Positions 1-7,228 of a stretch of 63,052 nucleotides of DNA are shown one piece after another. A model generated the notes under the pieces. That model was not told the DNA's origin, made no database searches, and saw nothing but the letters and a program-made list of their open reading frames with translations. Origin of the DNA: Pseudomonadota bacterium. GTDB lineage: Bacteria > Pseudomonadota > Alphaproteobacteria > Sphingomonadales > Sphingomonadaceae. Location: positions 1 through 63,052 of the forward strand of contig JAKPHK010000089.1 of assembly GCA_029550345.1 (NCBI GenBank), in the 5' to 3' direction. Numbering within the stretch: the first letter of the stretch is position 1; each line of letters opens with the position of its first letter. Both the position numbers and the translations under genes were made by a program.

Positions 1-27
1 GCCGCCTTCGATGATGATCTTGTCCAT
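1..27 (-). CDS. murA: MurA N-terminus (partial; UDP-GlcNAc enolpyruvyl transferase)
   Basis: Only the first nine codons are inside the window, read leftward from an ATG at 27; they encode MDKIIIEGG and run off the left edge. This N-terminus is characteristic of alphaproteobacterial UDP-N-acetylglucosamine 1-carboxyvinyltransferase, the first committed cytoplasmic step of peptidoglycan synthesis. It is divergent from galU, with about 84 bases between the two start codons. The call rests on nine residues and on my memory of the family, so it is tentative. Confidence 0.5.
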
Positions 28-73
28 GTATAGCGTTTAGCGCGATTTTAGGACTGAGCAAGGCAGTGTGCGG

Positions 74-101
74 TTGACGCCATACATTGTCCCTTCATAA
101 C
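74..101 (+). promoter_or_regulatory. candidate sigma-70 promoter for galU
   Basis: TTGACG at 74-79 is followed after 16 bases by CATAAC at 96-101, a moderate match to -35 and -10 hexamers. If it is used, transcription would begin only a few bases before the galU ATG at 112, giving a very short leader. It lies in the divergent murA-like/galU intergenic region. This is a consensus match by eye only. Confidence 0.25.
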
Positions 102-111
102 CGGAACCTGC

Positions 112-1002
112 ATGACAAAACGCAAACCCATTCGCAAAGCCGTCTTCCCGGTTGCGGGCCTCGGCACACGTTTTCTCCCGGCCACCAAGGCCATTCCCAA
201 GGAGATGTTGCCGATCATCGACCGGCCACTGATCCAGTACGCGGTGGACGAAGCGCGCGAGGCCGGGATCGAGGAAATGATCTTCGTCACCGGGCGCGGC
301 AAGACATCGATCATCGAACATTTCGATATCGCGTTCGAACTGGAAACCACGATGCGGGAACGGAACAAGGACCTGTCCATCCTCGCGCCGACGCAAGCCA
401 CCCCCGGCGATATTATCGCCGTGCGCCAGCAGGTTCCGCTGGGGCTGGGGCACGCGATCTGGTGCGCCCGGGCGATCGTGGGGGACGAACCCTTTGCGAT
501 CTTCCTGCCGGACGAGTTGATGATTGCCCGCAATGACGGTGCCGGCGGCTGCATGAAGCAGATGGTCGAGGCCTACAATGAAGTTGGCGGCAATCTTATC
601 TCGGTGCTGGAAGTGCCGGAAGAGGAAGTTTCCTCCTATGGGGTGATCGCACCCGGCAAGCGCTCTGGCGCGCTGACCGAGGTGACCGGGCTGGTCGAGA
701 AGCCCCGCCGTGAGGACGCGCCGAGCAACCTGATCCTTTCTGGCCGCTATATCCTCCAGCCCGAAGTGATGCGCGTGCTGGAAGCGCAGGAAAAAGGTGC
801 GGGCGGGGAAATCCAGCTGACCGACGCCATGGCCAAGATGATCGGCACCCAGCCGTTCCACGCGGTGACTTTCCAGGGCAAACGCTATGACTGCGGCAGC
901 AAGACCGGCTTTGTCGAAGCGACCCTGGCGATCGCGCTGGAACGTGAAGACATGGCGGAAGAGGTCCGGGCGATCGCGAAGCGGCTGCTTGGCGATAGCT
1001 GA
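112..1002 (+). CDS. galU: UTP--glucose-1-phosphate uridylyltransferase GalU
   Basis: A 296-residue cytoplasmic nucleotidyltransferase that makes UDP-glucose from UTP and glucose-1-phosphate, the precursor for EPS, LPS and other glycans. The N-terminal nucleotide-binding signature [17 protein letters not shown] is intact, followed by the [11 protein letters not shown] segment and the later LVEKP and CGSKTGF motifs that mark GalU. The length is normal for bacterial GalU. The ATG at 112 is preceded by a weak GGAA. It is monocistronic or the first gene of a short run with the pseudouridine synthase that starts 115 bases downstream. It may supply UDP-glucose to the EPS locus at the far end of the window. 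Confidence 0.95.
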   Translation: MTKRKPIRKAVFPVAGLGTRFLPATKAIPKEMLPIIDRPLIQYAVDEAREAGIEEMIFVTGRGKTSIIEHFDIAFELETTMRERNKDLSILAPTQATPGDIIAVRQQVPLGLGHAIWCARAIVGDEPFAIFLPDELMIARNDGAGGCMKQMVEAYNEVGGNLISVLEVPEEEVSSYGVIAPGKRSGALTEVTGLVEKPRREDAPSNLILSGRYILQPEVMRVLEAQEKGAGGEIQLTDAMAKMIGTQPFHAVTFQGKRYDCGSKTGFVEATLAIALEREDMAEEVRAIAKRLLGDS

Positions 1003-1117
1003 GGCAAAAGGTGCCGCCGGAGGATCGAACTACGAACCGGACCCTCGCTTAGGGCAGGCGGACTGCCCTGCCCGGCGGCTTGGACATCGTACCATTTGCG
1101 CCCTAAGGCCGCAATCG

Positions 1118-1663
1118 ATGACGCTGATCCTGTTCAACAAGCCGATGAACGTGCTTTCGCAGTTCACCGACACCGGAACCGCCGGATCGGCGCGGGCGAC
1201 CCTATCGGATTACATTGACCACCCCGGCGTCTATCCCGCCGGGCGGCTTGACCGCGATAGCGAGGGGCTGTTGCTGCTGACCGATGACGGGCACCTTCAG
1301 GCCCGGATCGCCGACCCCCGCTTCAAACTGCCCAAGACCTATCTGGTGCAGGTGGAGGGAGATGTCGGCGAGGATGCATTGGATCAGCTGCGCCGGGGTG
1401 TGCGGCTGAACGACGGGATGACCCGCCCGGCCAAGGCGGAACGGATCGATCCGCCCGCGCTGTGGCCGCGCGATCCGCCGGTCCGGTTTCGCAAGACCGT
1501 GCCCGATTGCTGGATCCGCCTGACCATCAGCGAGGGGCGCAACCGCCAGGTCCGACGAATGACCGCTGCCGTCGGCCACCCCACACTGCGGCTGGTGCGC
1601 TGGGCGGTGGGCGACTGGACGCTTGACGGGCTGGCCCCGGGCGAGTGGCGGGCCGCGGAATGA
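1118..1663 (+). CDS. 23S rRNA/tRNA-type pseudouridine synthase (RluE-like)
   Basis: A 181-residue member of the RsuA/RluB/E/F branch of pseudouridine synthases, which isomerise a specific uridine in rRNA. The catalytic aspartate lies in [14 protein letters not shown], and the C-terminal RNA-binding signature [12 protein letters not shown] is intact. The short length with no N-terminal S4 domain fits RluE (modifies 23S U2457 in E. coli) better than RsuA or RluB. I start at the ATG at 1118 because it begins MTLILFNKP, the usual family N-terminus; longer in-frame starts run back into galU. Its stop overlaps the next gene's start as ATGA, so the two are translationally coupled. Confidence 0.88.
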   Translation: MTLILFNKPMNVLSQFTDTGTAGSARATLSDYIDHPGVYPAGRLDRDSEGLLLLTDDGHLQARIADPRFKLPKTYLVQVEGDVGEDALDQLRRGVRLNDGMTRPAKAERIDPPALWPRDPPVRFRKTVPDCWIRLTISEGRNRQVRRMTAAVGHPTLRLVRWAVGDWTLDGLAPGEWRAAE

Positions 1664-2472
1664 ACCCCGGCGATGTGATCGCGATCGGGCCGCTGGTGCT
1701 GGCGCTGGACCGGGTGGTCGCGCTGGCGCTCGGCCTCGCGTTCCTGTGGGGTATCGACGCGGTTCTGCGCCGCCGCCGCTTGGCCGCCCCAAGCCTTGGC
1801 TGGTGGGCGATGCTGGCGGGCCTTGCCGGGGCGCGGATCGGCTATGTTGCGATCCACTGGCAGAGTTTCGCGCTGGAACCGTGGGAGGCGCTGCGGGCAT
1901 GGCTGGGCGGGTGGTACTGGCCGGGCGGCGTGCTGGCGGTACTGTTCTTGCTGGTCTGGCGCCTGCGGGTACACCGCCGCGCGCTGATCGAAGCGGCGCT
2001 GCTGCTGGGCCTGCTGGGTGCGGTCTGGGCCGGGTTTCTGGCCAGCCGCAATAATGAGACGGCCCTGCGGCTACCGCCAGAACTGGCTTTCGAAACGCTC
2101 GATGGGCGAAAGATCGCTCTGGTGGATTACCGGGGCAAGCCGCTGATCCTCAACCTCTGGGCGACATGGTGTCCGCCCTGCCGCCGCGAGACGCCGATGC
2201 TGGCCCGCACCGCCGCCGAACAAGGCCAGGTGCCGCTGATCCTCGTCAATCAGGGCGAGGCGCGCGATACTGTAGGCAGATACGCCGCCGAACAGGGTCT
2301 GCCGACGCAAGCCTTTGTCCTTGATCCCGATGGCAGCCTTGGCGCGCTGAGCGGGAGCGGGGCCTTGCCGACGACGCTGCTGATCGGCCCGGACGGCACG
2401 GTGCTGGCAGCGCACATGGGCGAGATCAGCCGGGTCCAGATCGACATCCTGGCACGGCAGGCCCAGCGATAG
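1660..2472 (+). CDS. TlpA-like thioredoxin fused to an Lgt-like membrane half
   Basis: A 270-residue two-part protein. Residues about 5-140 hold four predicted membrane segments whose spacing and GARIGY and GGWYWPGG stretches recall prolipoprotein diacylglyceryl transferase (Lgt). Residues about 145-270 form a TlpA/ResA-type thioredoxin domain with the redox motif WCPPC (Cys171 and Cys174) and the conserved cis-proline region [10 protein letters not shown]. It probably sits in the inner membrane with the thioredoxin domain in the periplasm, reducing disulfides, for example of apocytochrome c or DsbC-like partners. The start is chosen at the ATG overlapping the upstream TGA (ATGA); an in-frame ATG at 1645 is the alternative. 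The partner substrate is unknown. Confidence 0.82.
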   Translation: MNPGDVIAIGPLVLALDRVVALALGLAFLWGIDAVLRRRRLAAPSLGWWAMLAGLAGARIGYVAIHWQSFALEPWEALRAWLGGWYWPGGVLAVLFLLVWRLRVHRRALIEAALLLGLLGAVWAGFLASRNNETALRLPPELAFETLDGRKIALVDYRGKPLILNLWATWCPPCRRETPMLARTAAEQGQVPLILVNQGEARDTVGRYAAEQGLPTQAFVLDPDGSLGALSGSGALPTTLLIGPDGTVLAAHMGEISRVQIDILARQAQR

Positions 2473-2516
2473 CGCCTGTCACACCGCCGCAATATCGCGC
2501 GGGTACGAATCGCGGC

Positions 2517-2702
2517 ATGGACAAAGCACCCACCCAATTCGACTGGATCGGCTGGCTTGCCACGATCCCCGGAATCCCCGCCGGCTGGGGCACCGCCCTG
2601 GCCGACCCTGCGCCCGCGACCGCGGCCGATGCGACGGACGCCCTCCCGCCGCCTACCGCGGCGCGGGTTGCGCCGGACTTGCCCGAGCGGCTGGCGGCCT
2701 AA
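2517..2702 (+). CDS. small hypothetical protein, 61 aa
   Basis: A short open frame with G/C-rich third positions like its neighbours, encoding an Ala/Pro-rich peptide (MDKAPTQFDWIGWLATIPG at the N-terminus). It contains no recognised domain and no convincing membrane segment. The Shine-Dalgarno sequence is weak. It begins 44 bases after the TlpA-like gene and ends 17 bases before a 7-bp hairpin, which is the main reason to take it seriously. If it is not a gene, 2473-2847 is a 375-base intergenic stretch with nothing else recognisable. Confidence 0.4.
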   Translation: MDKAPTQFDWIGWLATIPGIPAGWGTALADPAPATAADATDALPPPTAARVAPDLPERLAA

Positions 2703-2719
2703 GCCGCCTTGGAGCCGAT

Positions 2720-2739
2720 GGCGGGGCTTTCACCCCGCC
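2720..2739 (+). terminator. GC-rich hairpin after the small ORF
   Basis: GGCGGGG (2720-2726), loop CTTTCA, CCCCGCC (2733-2739) form a perfect 7-bp stem. No T-run follows on either strand, so this may be a weak or Rho-assisted terminator or simply a transcript-end structure. It separates the plus-strand galU-tlpA run from the convergent minus-strand gene at 2848-3234. Confidence 0.3.
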
Positions 2740-2847
2740 GAGGATGAGTCCACCGCTTGCGCTGAAATTCTTCCGGGTGGATCAAGTCCGTTCGCAACGC
2801 GACGCGGCTAGCCGGACCAGCCTGATCGTCCCAAGTGCCGAGATCGC

Positions 2848-3234
2848 TCAGCGCGTTTGCAGGACGATCCACTTGCCATCGCGCAGGACGAAACGGGCGC
2901 TGGCTTGCTGCGCGGCTCCCTTGGGCAGGAATGCGTTGCCAAGGTCAAAACCATCGCCCCCGAACCGGACCAGATAATCGCAATTATAGCCGATTGCGCC
3001 CTGCGCCTTCTCGCAGCCGATCTTTTCAAAATATTCGATGTGCACATTCATGCCGGCCGAGTTCATGCGCCATTGCGTAAGCGACAGGACCGCAGCGCGC
3101 ATTTCAGCCTGGGTCGGTTCACGAGGTCCGGCAGGCTTTCTGGTCTTGGCATCGAGAGCGCTAAAAGCGCCTACCCCAAGAATTACTGCCATTGCCGCAT
3201 TAAGAGCAATCCTTGAGCGCAATTTCCAGATCAT
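2848..3234 (-). CDS. exported hypothetical protein, 128 aa
   Basis: No family recognised. The N-terminus MIWKLRSRIALNAAMAVILG... is a plausible signal peptide or membrane anchor (basic residues followed by a hydrophobic run to about residue 25, with cleavage possible after ALDA). The mature part is small and soluble, contains two cysteines (in IGCEK and YNCDY) that could form a periplasmic disulfide, and ends in RFVLRDGKWIVLQTR. I start at the ATG at 3234 because the upstream in-frame extension lacks a signal-like sequence. It is transcribed in the same direction as the acyl-CoA synthetase upstream of it, 62 bases away. Confidence 0.6.
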   Translation of the reverse strand: MIWKLRSRIALNAAMAVILGVGAFSALDAKTRKPAGPREPTQAEMRAAVLSLTQWRMNSAGMNVHIEYFEKIGCEKAQGAIGYNCDYLVRFGGDGFDLGNAFLPKGAAQQASARFVLRDGKWIVLQTR

Positions 3235-3296
3235 GACGCCACCAACTCTCCGAACAGGGATTCGCAGACAAGTTTGATAGGTTACGCAGCAACTTG

Positions 3297-4856
3297 TCAA
3301 TCGCGCCCTGGGCAAGAATTTGCGGCATCATAAGCCTGCCGATATTCATCACGCAGCAGCCTTTTATAGAGCTTGCCGGTCAGTTCACGCGGCAGTGCCT
3401 CGCGGAAATCGATCTGGCGCGGCATCTTCACCCGGCTAAGCTGGCCTGAAAGATATTCGGTCAGTTCGGCTGCCAGTTCCGGCCCGGCATCGGCCATATC
3501 CATCGGCTGGACCACCGCCACAACCCGCTCACCCATATCCGGGTCCGGCGCGCCGATCACGGCGGCATCGGCCACCTTGGGGTGGGTGACCAGCAGGTTC
3601 TCGATCTCTTGCGGGTAGATGTTGACCCCGCCGGAAATGATCATGAAGCTCTTGCGGTCGGTCAGATAGAGATAGCCGTCCTCATCCATGTAGCCGACAT
3701 CGCCCAGGCTCGACCAGCCGTGCCTGTTCATCGCATCCGCGGTCTTTTGCGGATCGTTGTGGTATTCGAAGCGGGCCATGCCCTCGGTCGGTTCGAAGAA
3801 CACCTGGCCCTCGGTCCCGCGCGGCACTTCATCGCCGTTTTCATCACAGATGTGCAGGATGCCTGACAGTGCCTTGCCGACCGATCCGGGGCGCTCAAGC
3901 CATTCGTGGCTGGTGATGAAGGTTGATCCGTTGCCTTCGGTCCCGGCGTAGTATTCGTACAGCACCGGCCCCCACCAATCGATCATCGCCTGCTTGACCA
4001 GCACCGGGATCGGCGCGGCGGCGTGGATCGCGCATTTCAGGGTCGAAACATCGTGCCGCGCCCGGACTTCCTCGGGCAGCTTGAGCATCCGCACGAAATG
4101 GGTCGGCACGAACTGGCTGTCGGTGACAGCATACTTCTCAATCGTGGCCAGGGCGGCTTCGGGATCGAACTTTTCCATCACCACCACAGTCCCGCCGATC
4201 TTGTGCACGGTCATCGACCAGCGCAGCGGGGCGGCGTGATAGAGCGGCGCGGGGGAAAGATAGACCGCCTGATCGGTGATCCCGTAAGCCATCTTCGCCA
4301 GCTGGACGAGGACGTTGGCGGCATCGATCGCCGGATCTTCGGGCAGCGGAATCTTCACGCCCTTGGGCCGCCCGGTGGTGCCGGAGGAATAGAGCATATC
4401 GACCCCGGCGCGCTGGTCGGCGATCGGGGCGGCAGGCATTGCGGCCAGGGCCTGCTCGGCCGAAAGCGGGCCGGCGGTATCGAATCGCAACTGCGCGACG
4501 CCTGGGGATAGCGCCGCCACCTCATCAAGCGTCCCGGCCAGATAGGCCGATCCGAACAGCAGCTTGGCGCCGCTGTCTTCAAGAATATAGGCAATTTCGG
4601 GCGCGGTCAGGCGGCTCGAAATGCCGACATAGTGCACCCCGGCGCGCTGAAAGCCCCAGGCCAGGCAAAAGAACCACGGGTGGTTTTCCAGACACAGCGC
4701 CACGGTATCGCCAATCGCGATCCCCCGCGCCCTGAGCAGCTGGGCGACCTGGTTCGAGCGGGCATCAAGCTCGGCATAGCTGATCGCCTCGCCGCTTCCG
4801 GCCATGATGATCGCGGGCTTATCGGGCGTGGAACGGGCGTGGATCGACGGATGCAT
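3297..4856 (-). CDS. AMP-dependent acyl-CoA synthetase/ligase
   Basis: A 519-residue adenylate-forming enzyme that activates a carboxylic acid to acyl-AMP and then acyl-CoA in the cytoplasm. The P-loop-like A3 motif YSSGTTGRPKGV is intact, as are the A5 motif YEYYAGTEG, the A7/A8 motif LYLTDRKSFMIISGGVNIYP and the catalytic lysine region GKLYKR near the C-terminus. The substrate cannot be read from sequence; a fatty, aromatic or terpenoid acid is possible. It appears monocistronic. A near-palindromic operator candidate lies 46 bases upstream of the ATG, and the same element recurs before the flavoprotein gene at 23547, suggesting shared control with CoA catabolism. Confidence 0.9.
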   Translation of the reverse strand: MHPSIHARSTPDKPAIIMAGSGEAISYAELDARSNQVAQLLRARGIAIGDTVALCLENHPWFFCLAWGFQRAGVHYVGISSRLTAPEIAYILEDSGAKLLFGSAYLAGTLDEVAALSPGVAQLRFDTAGPLSAEQALAAMPAAPIADQRAGVDMLYSSGTTGRPKGVKIPLPEDPAIDAANVLVQLAKMAYGITDQAVYLSPAPLYHAAPLRWSMTVHKIGGTVVVMEKFDPEAALATIEKYAVTDSQFVPTHFVRMLKLPEEVRARHDVSTLKCAIHAAAPIPVLVKQAMIDWWGPVLYEYYAGTEGNGSTFITSHEWLERPGSVGKALSGILHICDENGDEVPRGTEGQVFFEPTEGMARFEYHNDPQKTADAMNRHGWSSLGDVGYMDEDGYLYLTDRKSFMIISGGVNIYPQEIENLLVTHPKVADAAVIGAPDPDMGERVVAVVQPMDMADAGPELAAELTEYLSGQLSRVKMPRQIDFREALPRELTGKLYKRLLRDEYRQAYDAANSCPGRD

Positions 4857-4901
4857 CGCGGTATCACTCTCCTCTTGCGGTCGCTGCCGCTTAGAGAAGA
4901 G

Positions 4902-4919
4902 TTTAACCGATCGATTAAA
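4902..4919. promoter_or_regulatory. operator candidate, 18-bp near-palindrome (copy 1)
   Basis: TTTAACCGATCGATTAAA is palindromic at 8 of 9 base pairs around the centre CGATCG. It lies 46 bases upstream of the acyl-CoA synthetase start. A reverse-orientation copy with 17 of 18 identical bases occurs at 23472-23489. Length, AT-rich arms and symmetry suit a TetR-family dimer site. Function is inferred from recurrence and position. Confidence 0.5.
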
Positions 4920-4982
4920 TCACGCAAGCAAAGAGTCGCCTTCTGGTGTCAGGCGATGCCACCACGCCTTCTGCCGACAAAG

Positions 4983-5003
4983 AAAAAGGCGGCCAAAGCC
5001 GCC
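4983..5003 (-). terminator. Rho-independent terminator of the M23 peptidase gene
   Basis: On the minus strand GGCGGC, loop TTTG, GCCGCC (5003 down to 4988) is followed immediately by TTTTTCT. This is a textbook intrinsic terminator located about 70 bases beyond the stop codon of the M23 peptidase gene, between it and the upstream region of the acyl-CoA synthetase gene. Confidence 0.8.
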
Positions 5004-5072
5004 CTCTTCCCAGCATCCTCTCCGAAGCTGATCCCGGTCCAGGTCTTCAGCCCGGTTCCGGACGTGAATTCC

Positions 5073-5825
5073 TTAGTCGATTTCGTCGTCGCCGCCGCCC
5101 ATCGCCGGAGCGGTTGCGGCCGAAGCGGGCTTGCCGGCGCCGTTCATGTAGGGAACCGGGTTCACCGCAGTGCCGGCGATCCGCACTTCATAGTGCAGGT
5201 GCGGGCCGGTCGAACGGCCGGTCGAACCGACGTAACCGATCAGATCGCCCTTCTTGACCTGTTGACCGGCCGCGACATTGAGGCGCGAAAGGTGGCCGAA
5301 GCGGGTCTGGATGTTGCCGCCATGCTCGATCGAGATGTACAGGCCATAGCTGGAGAACCAGTCGGCCCGGCTGATCACGCCATCGGCGGTGGCATAGACC
5401 GGAGTGCCGGTCGGCATGGCCAGATCGACGCCCTTGTGACCGCGGCGGCCGCCCAGAACCGGGTGGGTGCGCATACCATAGCCCGAGGTCAGCGTGGCGC
5501 CGTCCAGCGGGTTGCGCGACGGGATCGAAACCTTGGTCGGGGCCATCACCGGAACGCCGGTGGTGCGAACCGAAGGAGCCGAGCTGGTCGAGGCGGGGGC
5601 AGCCGCCAGCTGGCCGTTGTCCATCTGCTTCCACCCGTTGAACAGGCGGCGGAACTCTTCATCACCACCCTGCGGGGTCTTGGCGGCCTGCGAGGCACGC
5701 AGCGGAGCAGTGACATCGGCATTGGCCGAGCTGTTCGCGAAAGCGGGATTGGCGAAGGCCAGACCGGCGGCAGCGAAGATGCCTGCAACAGCGCGGACCT
5801 TGGCAATAAGCGAGAAAGCGACCAC
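5073..5825 (-). CDS. M23 family murein metallopeptidase
   Basis: A 250-residue secreted LytM/M23 endopeptidase or amidase activator acting on peptidoglycan in the periplasm. The N-terminus carries a signal peptide ending near NPAFA. The catalytic domain (about residues 110-230) has the zinc ligands in RRGHKGVDLA (HxxxD) and GPHLHYEV (HxH), so it should be active. The start is GTG at 5825, preceded on the minus strand by AAGG eight bases away. A CCCCG/CGGGG hairpin with a 5-base loop at 5846-5860 lies just upstream in the leader. The C-terminus ends in an acidic GGGDDEID tail. It is monocistronic, with a good terminator downstream. Confidence 0.9.
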   Translation of the reverse strand: MVAFSLIAKVRAVAGIFAAAGLAFANPAFANSSANADVTAPLRASQAAKTPQGGDEEFRRLFNGWKQMDNGQLAAAPASTSSAPSVRTTGVPVMAPTKVSIPSRNPLDGATLTSGYGMRTHPVLGGRRGHKGVDLAMPTGTPVYATADGVISRADWFSSYGLYISIEHGGNIQTRFGHLSRLNVAAGQQVKKGDLIGYVGSTGRSTGPHLHYEVRIAGTAVNPVPYMNGAGKPASAATAPAMGGGDDEID

Positions 5826-5968
5826 TCAAACTACCTTGTTTTCATCCCCGTTTGCCGGGGTTTGCAACCCTTGGCCGCCGATCCGGAAAGTCCGGCGATC
5901 CATCGTTAGTTGAGAAGTCGGTTAGCCCCCCGCCATCTCGATTGCGGGCCTAGCGGGGCAATGGTTAC

Positions 5969-6757
5969 CTATTCAAGCCCGGCATAGAAAGAGCGCGGTA
6001 AACCGGCTTTGAGACGCGCCGAGTCGTTGAACGGCGGCTTAACGGCGCCTCGAAAGTGGCTCGAAACAAGGATTTTCCAGAGAGATTCGGGGGATTCGCC
6101 GCGCGCCGAAGCGACTGCGGTGAAATGCGTTGAACCGAATCGAACGTGGACGATTTCATCGTCAAGAATGCGACTCAGGATTTTTGCGCCGCGCGAATCT
6201 CCGGCGGCGCGGACCCGATCAAGCGTGGCCGGGGTGACATCCAGCCCGCGCGCCTCAAGCACCATCGGCACTACCGCCAGTCGGGCCGCGACATCGTGGG
6301 CGGTATCGCGCGCCGCCTCCCACAGCCCGCCATGGGCCGGGAGTGCGCCGTAGTGGCTGCCCATCGCTTGCAGGTGCCGCTCGATCAGCGCGAAGTGCAT
6401 CGCCTCGTCCGCCGCGACCGAGAGGAAATCGCTGACGAAGCCCTCACCCATTTCCGCCCCGAACCGCCCGGCCATGTCGAGCGCCAGATCGATCGCGACG
6501 AATTCGATGTGAGCCAGCGCGTGCCACAGCGCCGCGCGCCCGCGATCCGATCCGCCGCGCCTGCGTTTTGGCATCCGCCCCGGTGCCAGCAGCTCGGGCC
6601 GCTCTGGCCGTCCCGGCGCGTCGGGCATCGCCACGTCGAAGACAAAGGCCAGATCGCCCTTGCGCCAGGCGCGGACCAGCGCGCGGGTTCGCATCACCTT
6701 GGCGCGCGGATCGGTTTCAAGCAGGGCGGCACTGATCGCCGCGGCAATCGAGGTCAC
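5969..6757 (-). CDS. DUF455 ferritin-like family protein
   Basis: A 262-residue all-alpha protein of the DUF455 family. Members have a ferritin-like four-helix bundle and are sometimes compared with the tRNA hydroxylase MiaE. Metal-ligand-type residues are visible in ALAHIEFVAIDLALD, VAADEAMHFALIERH and LDDEIVHVRFG, giving the spaced Glu/His pattern of a di-iron site. The start is GTG at 6757, overlapping the upstream peroxiredoxin stop (GTGA), so it is translationally coupled to bcp and probably to glnE. Substrate and reaction are unknown. Confidence 0.82.
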   Translation of the reverse strand: MTSIAAAISAALLETDPRAKVMRTRALVRAWRKGDLAFVFDVAMPDAPGRPERPELLAPGRMPKRRRGGSDRGRAALWHALAHIEFVAIDLALDMAGRFGAEMGEGFVSDFLSVAADEAMHFALIERHLQAMGSHYGALPAHGGLWEAARDTAHDVAARLAVVPMVLEARGLDVTPATLDRVRAAGDSRGAKILSRILDDEIVHVRFGSTHFTAVASARGESPESLWKILVSSHFRGAVKPPFNDSARLKAGLPRSFYAGLE

Positions 6758-7224
6758 AGCGCTTTCGCCGCCTCCAGCACTTCGGCAGCGTGGCCCTTGA
6801 CCTTGACCGGACTCCAGACCCGGGCGACCTTGCCATCGGCATCGACCAGCACGGTCGATCGGATCATGCCCATATAGGTCCGCCCGTAATTCTTCTTCTC
6901 ACCCCAGAACCCCAGCGCATCGGACAGACCGCCTTCCTCGGCATCGCTGGCGAGCGGTGCGGTCAGGCCGTGCTTGGCGATGAATTTCTGATGCCGGGCG
7001 GGCGGGTCCTTGCTGATCCCGAGCAGCGCCGTTCCGGCCTGTGCGAAATCCCCGGCCATGGCCGAAAAATCGAGGTTTTCCGTAGTGCAGCCGGGGGTAT
7101 CATCCTTGGGATAGAAGAACAGCACCAGCTTTTGTCCTTTGTAGGCCGAAAGGCGCAGTTCGGCTCCATCCGGAGCGGTCAGGGCGATGTCGGGCAGGCT
7201 ATCGCCCGCGGCTATCGTGCTCAT
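6754..7224 (-). CDS. bcp: peroxiredoxin, Bcp/PrxQ type
   Basis: A 156-residue thioredoxin-fold peroxidase that reduces hydrogen peroxide and organic hydroperoxides. The peroxidatic cysteine is Cys46 in DDTPGCTTE. No second cysteine is seen in the protein, so this is a 1-Cys form lacking the resolving cysteine found five residues later in many PrxQ proteins. The ATG at 7224 begins MSTIAAGDSLPDI, the usual N-terminus; longer versions extend into glnE. It starts four bases after the glnE stop and overlaps the DUF455 start by four bases, giving an operon glnE-bcp-DUF455. Confidence 0.92.
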   Translation of the reverse strand: MSTIAAGDSLPDIALTAPDGAELRLSAYKGQKLVLFFYPKDDTPGCTTENLDFSAMAGDFAQAGTALLGISKDPPARHQKFIAKHGLTAPLASDAEEGGLSDALGFWGEKKNYGRTYMGMIRSTVLVDADGKVARVWSPVKVKGHAAEVLEAAKAL

Positions 7225-7228
7225 CGTA

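Noticed and set aside
5846..5860. Terminator for the DUF455 gene
   Set aside because: The CCCCG/CGGGG hairpin has no T-run on the minus strand and lies close to the M23 start, so it is more likely a leader structure or chance.
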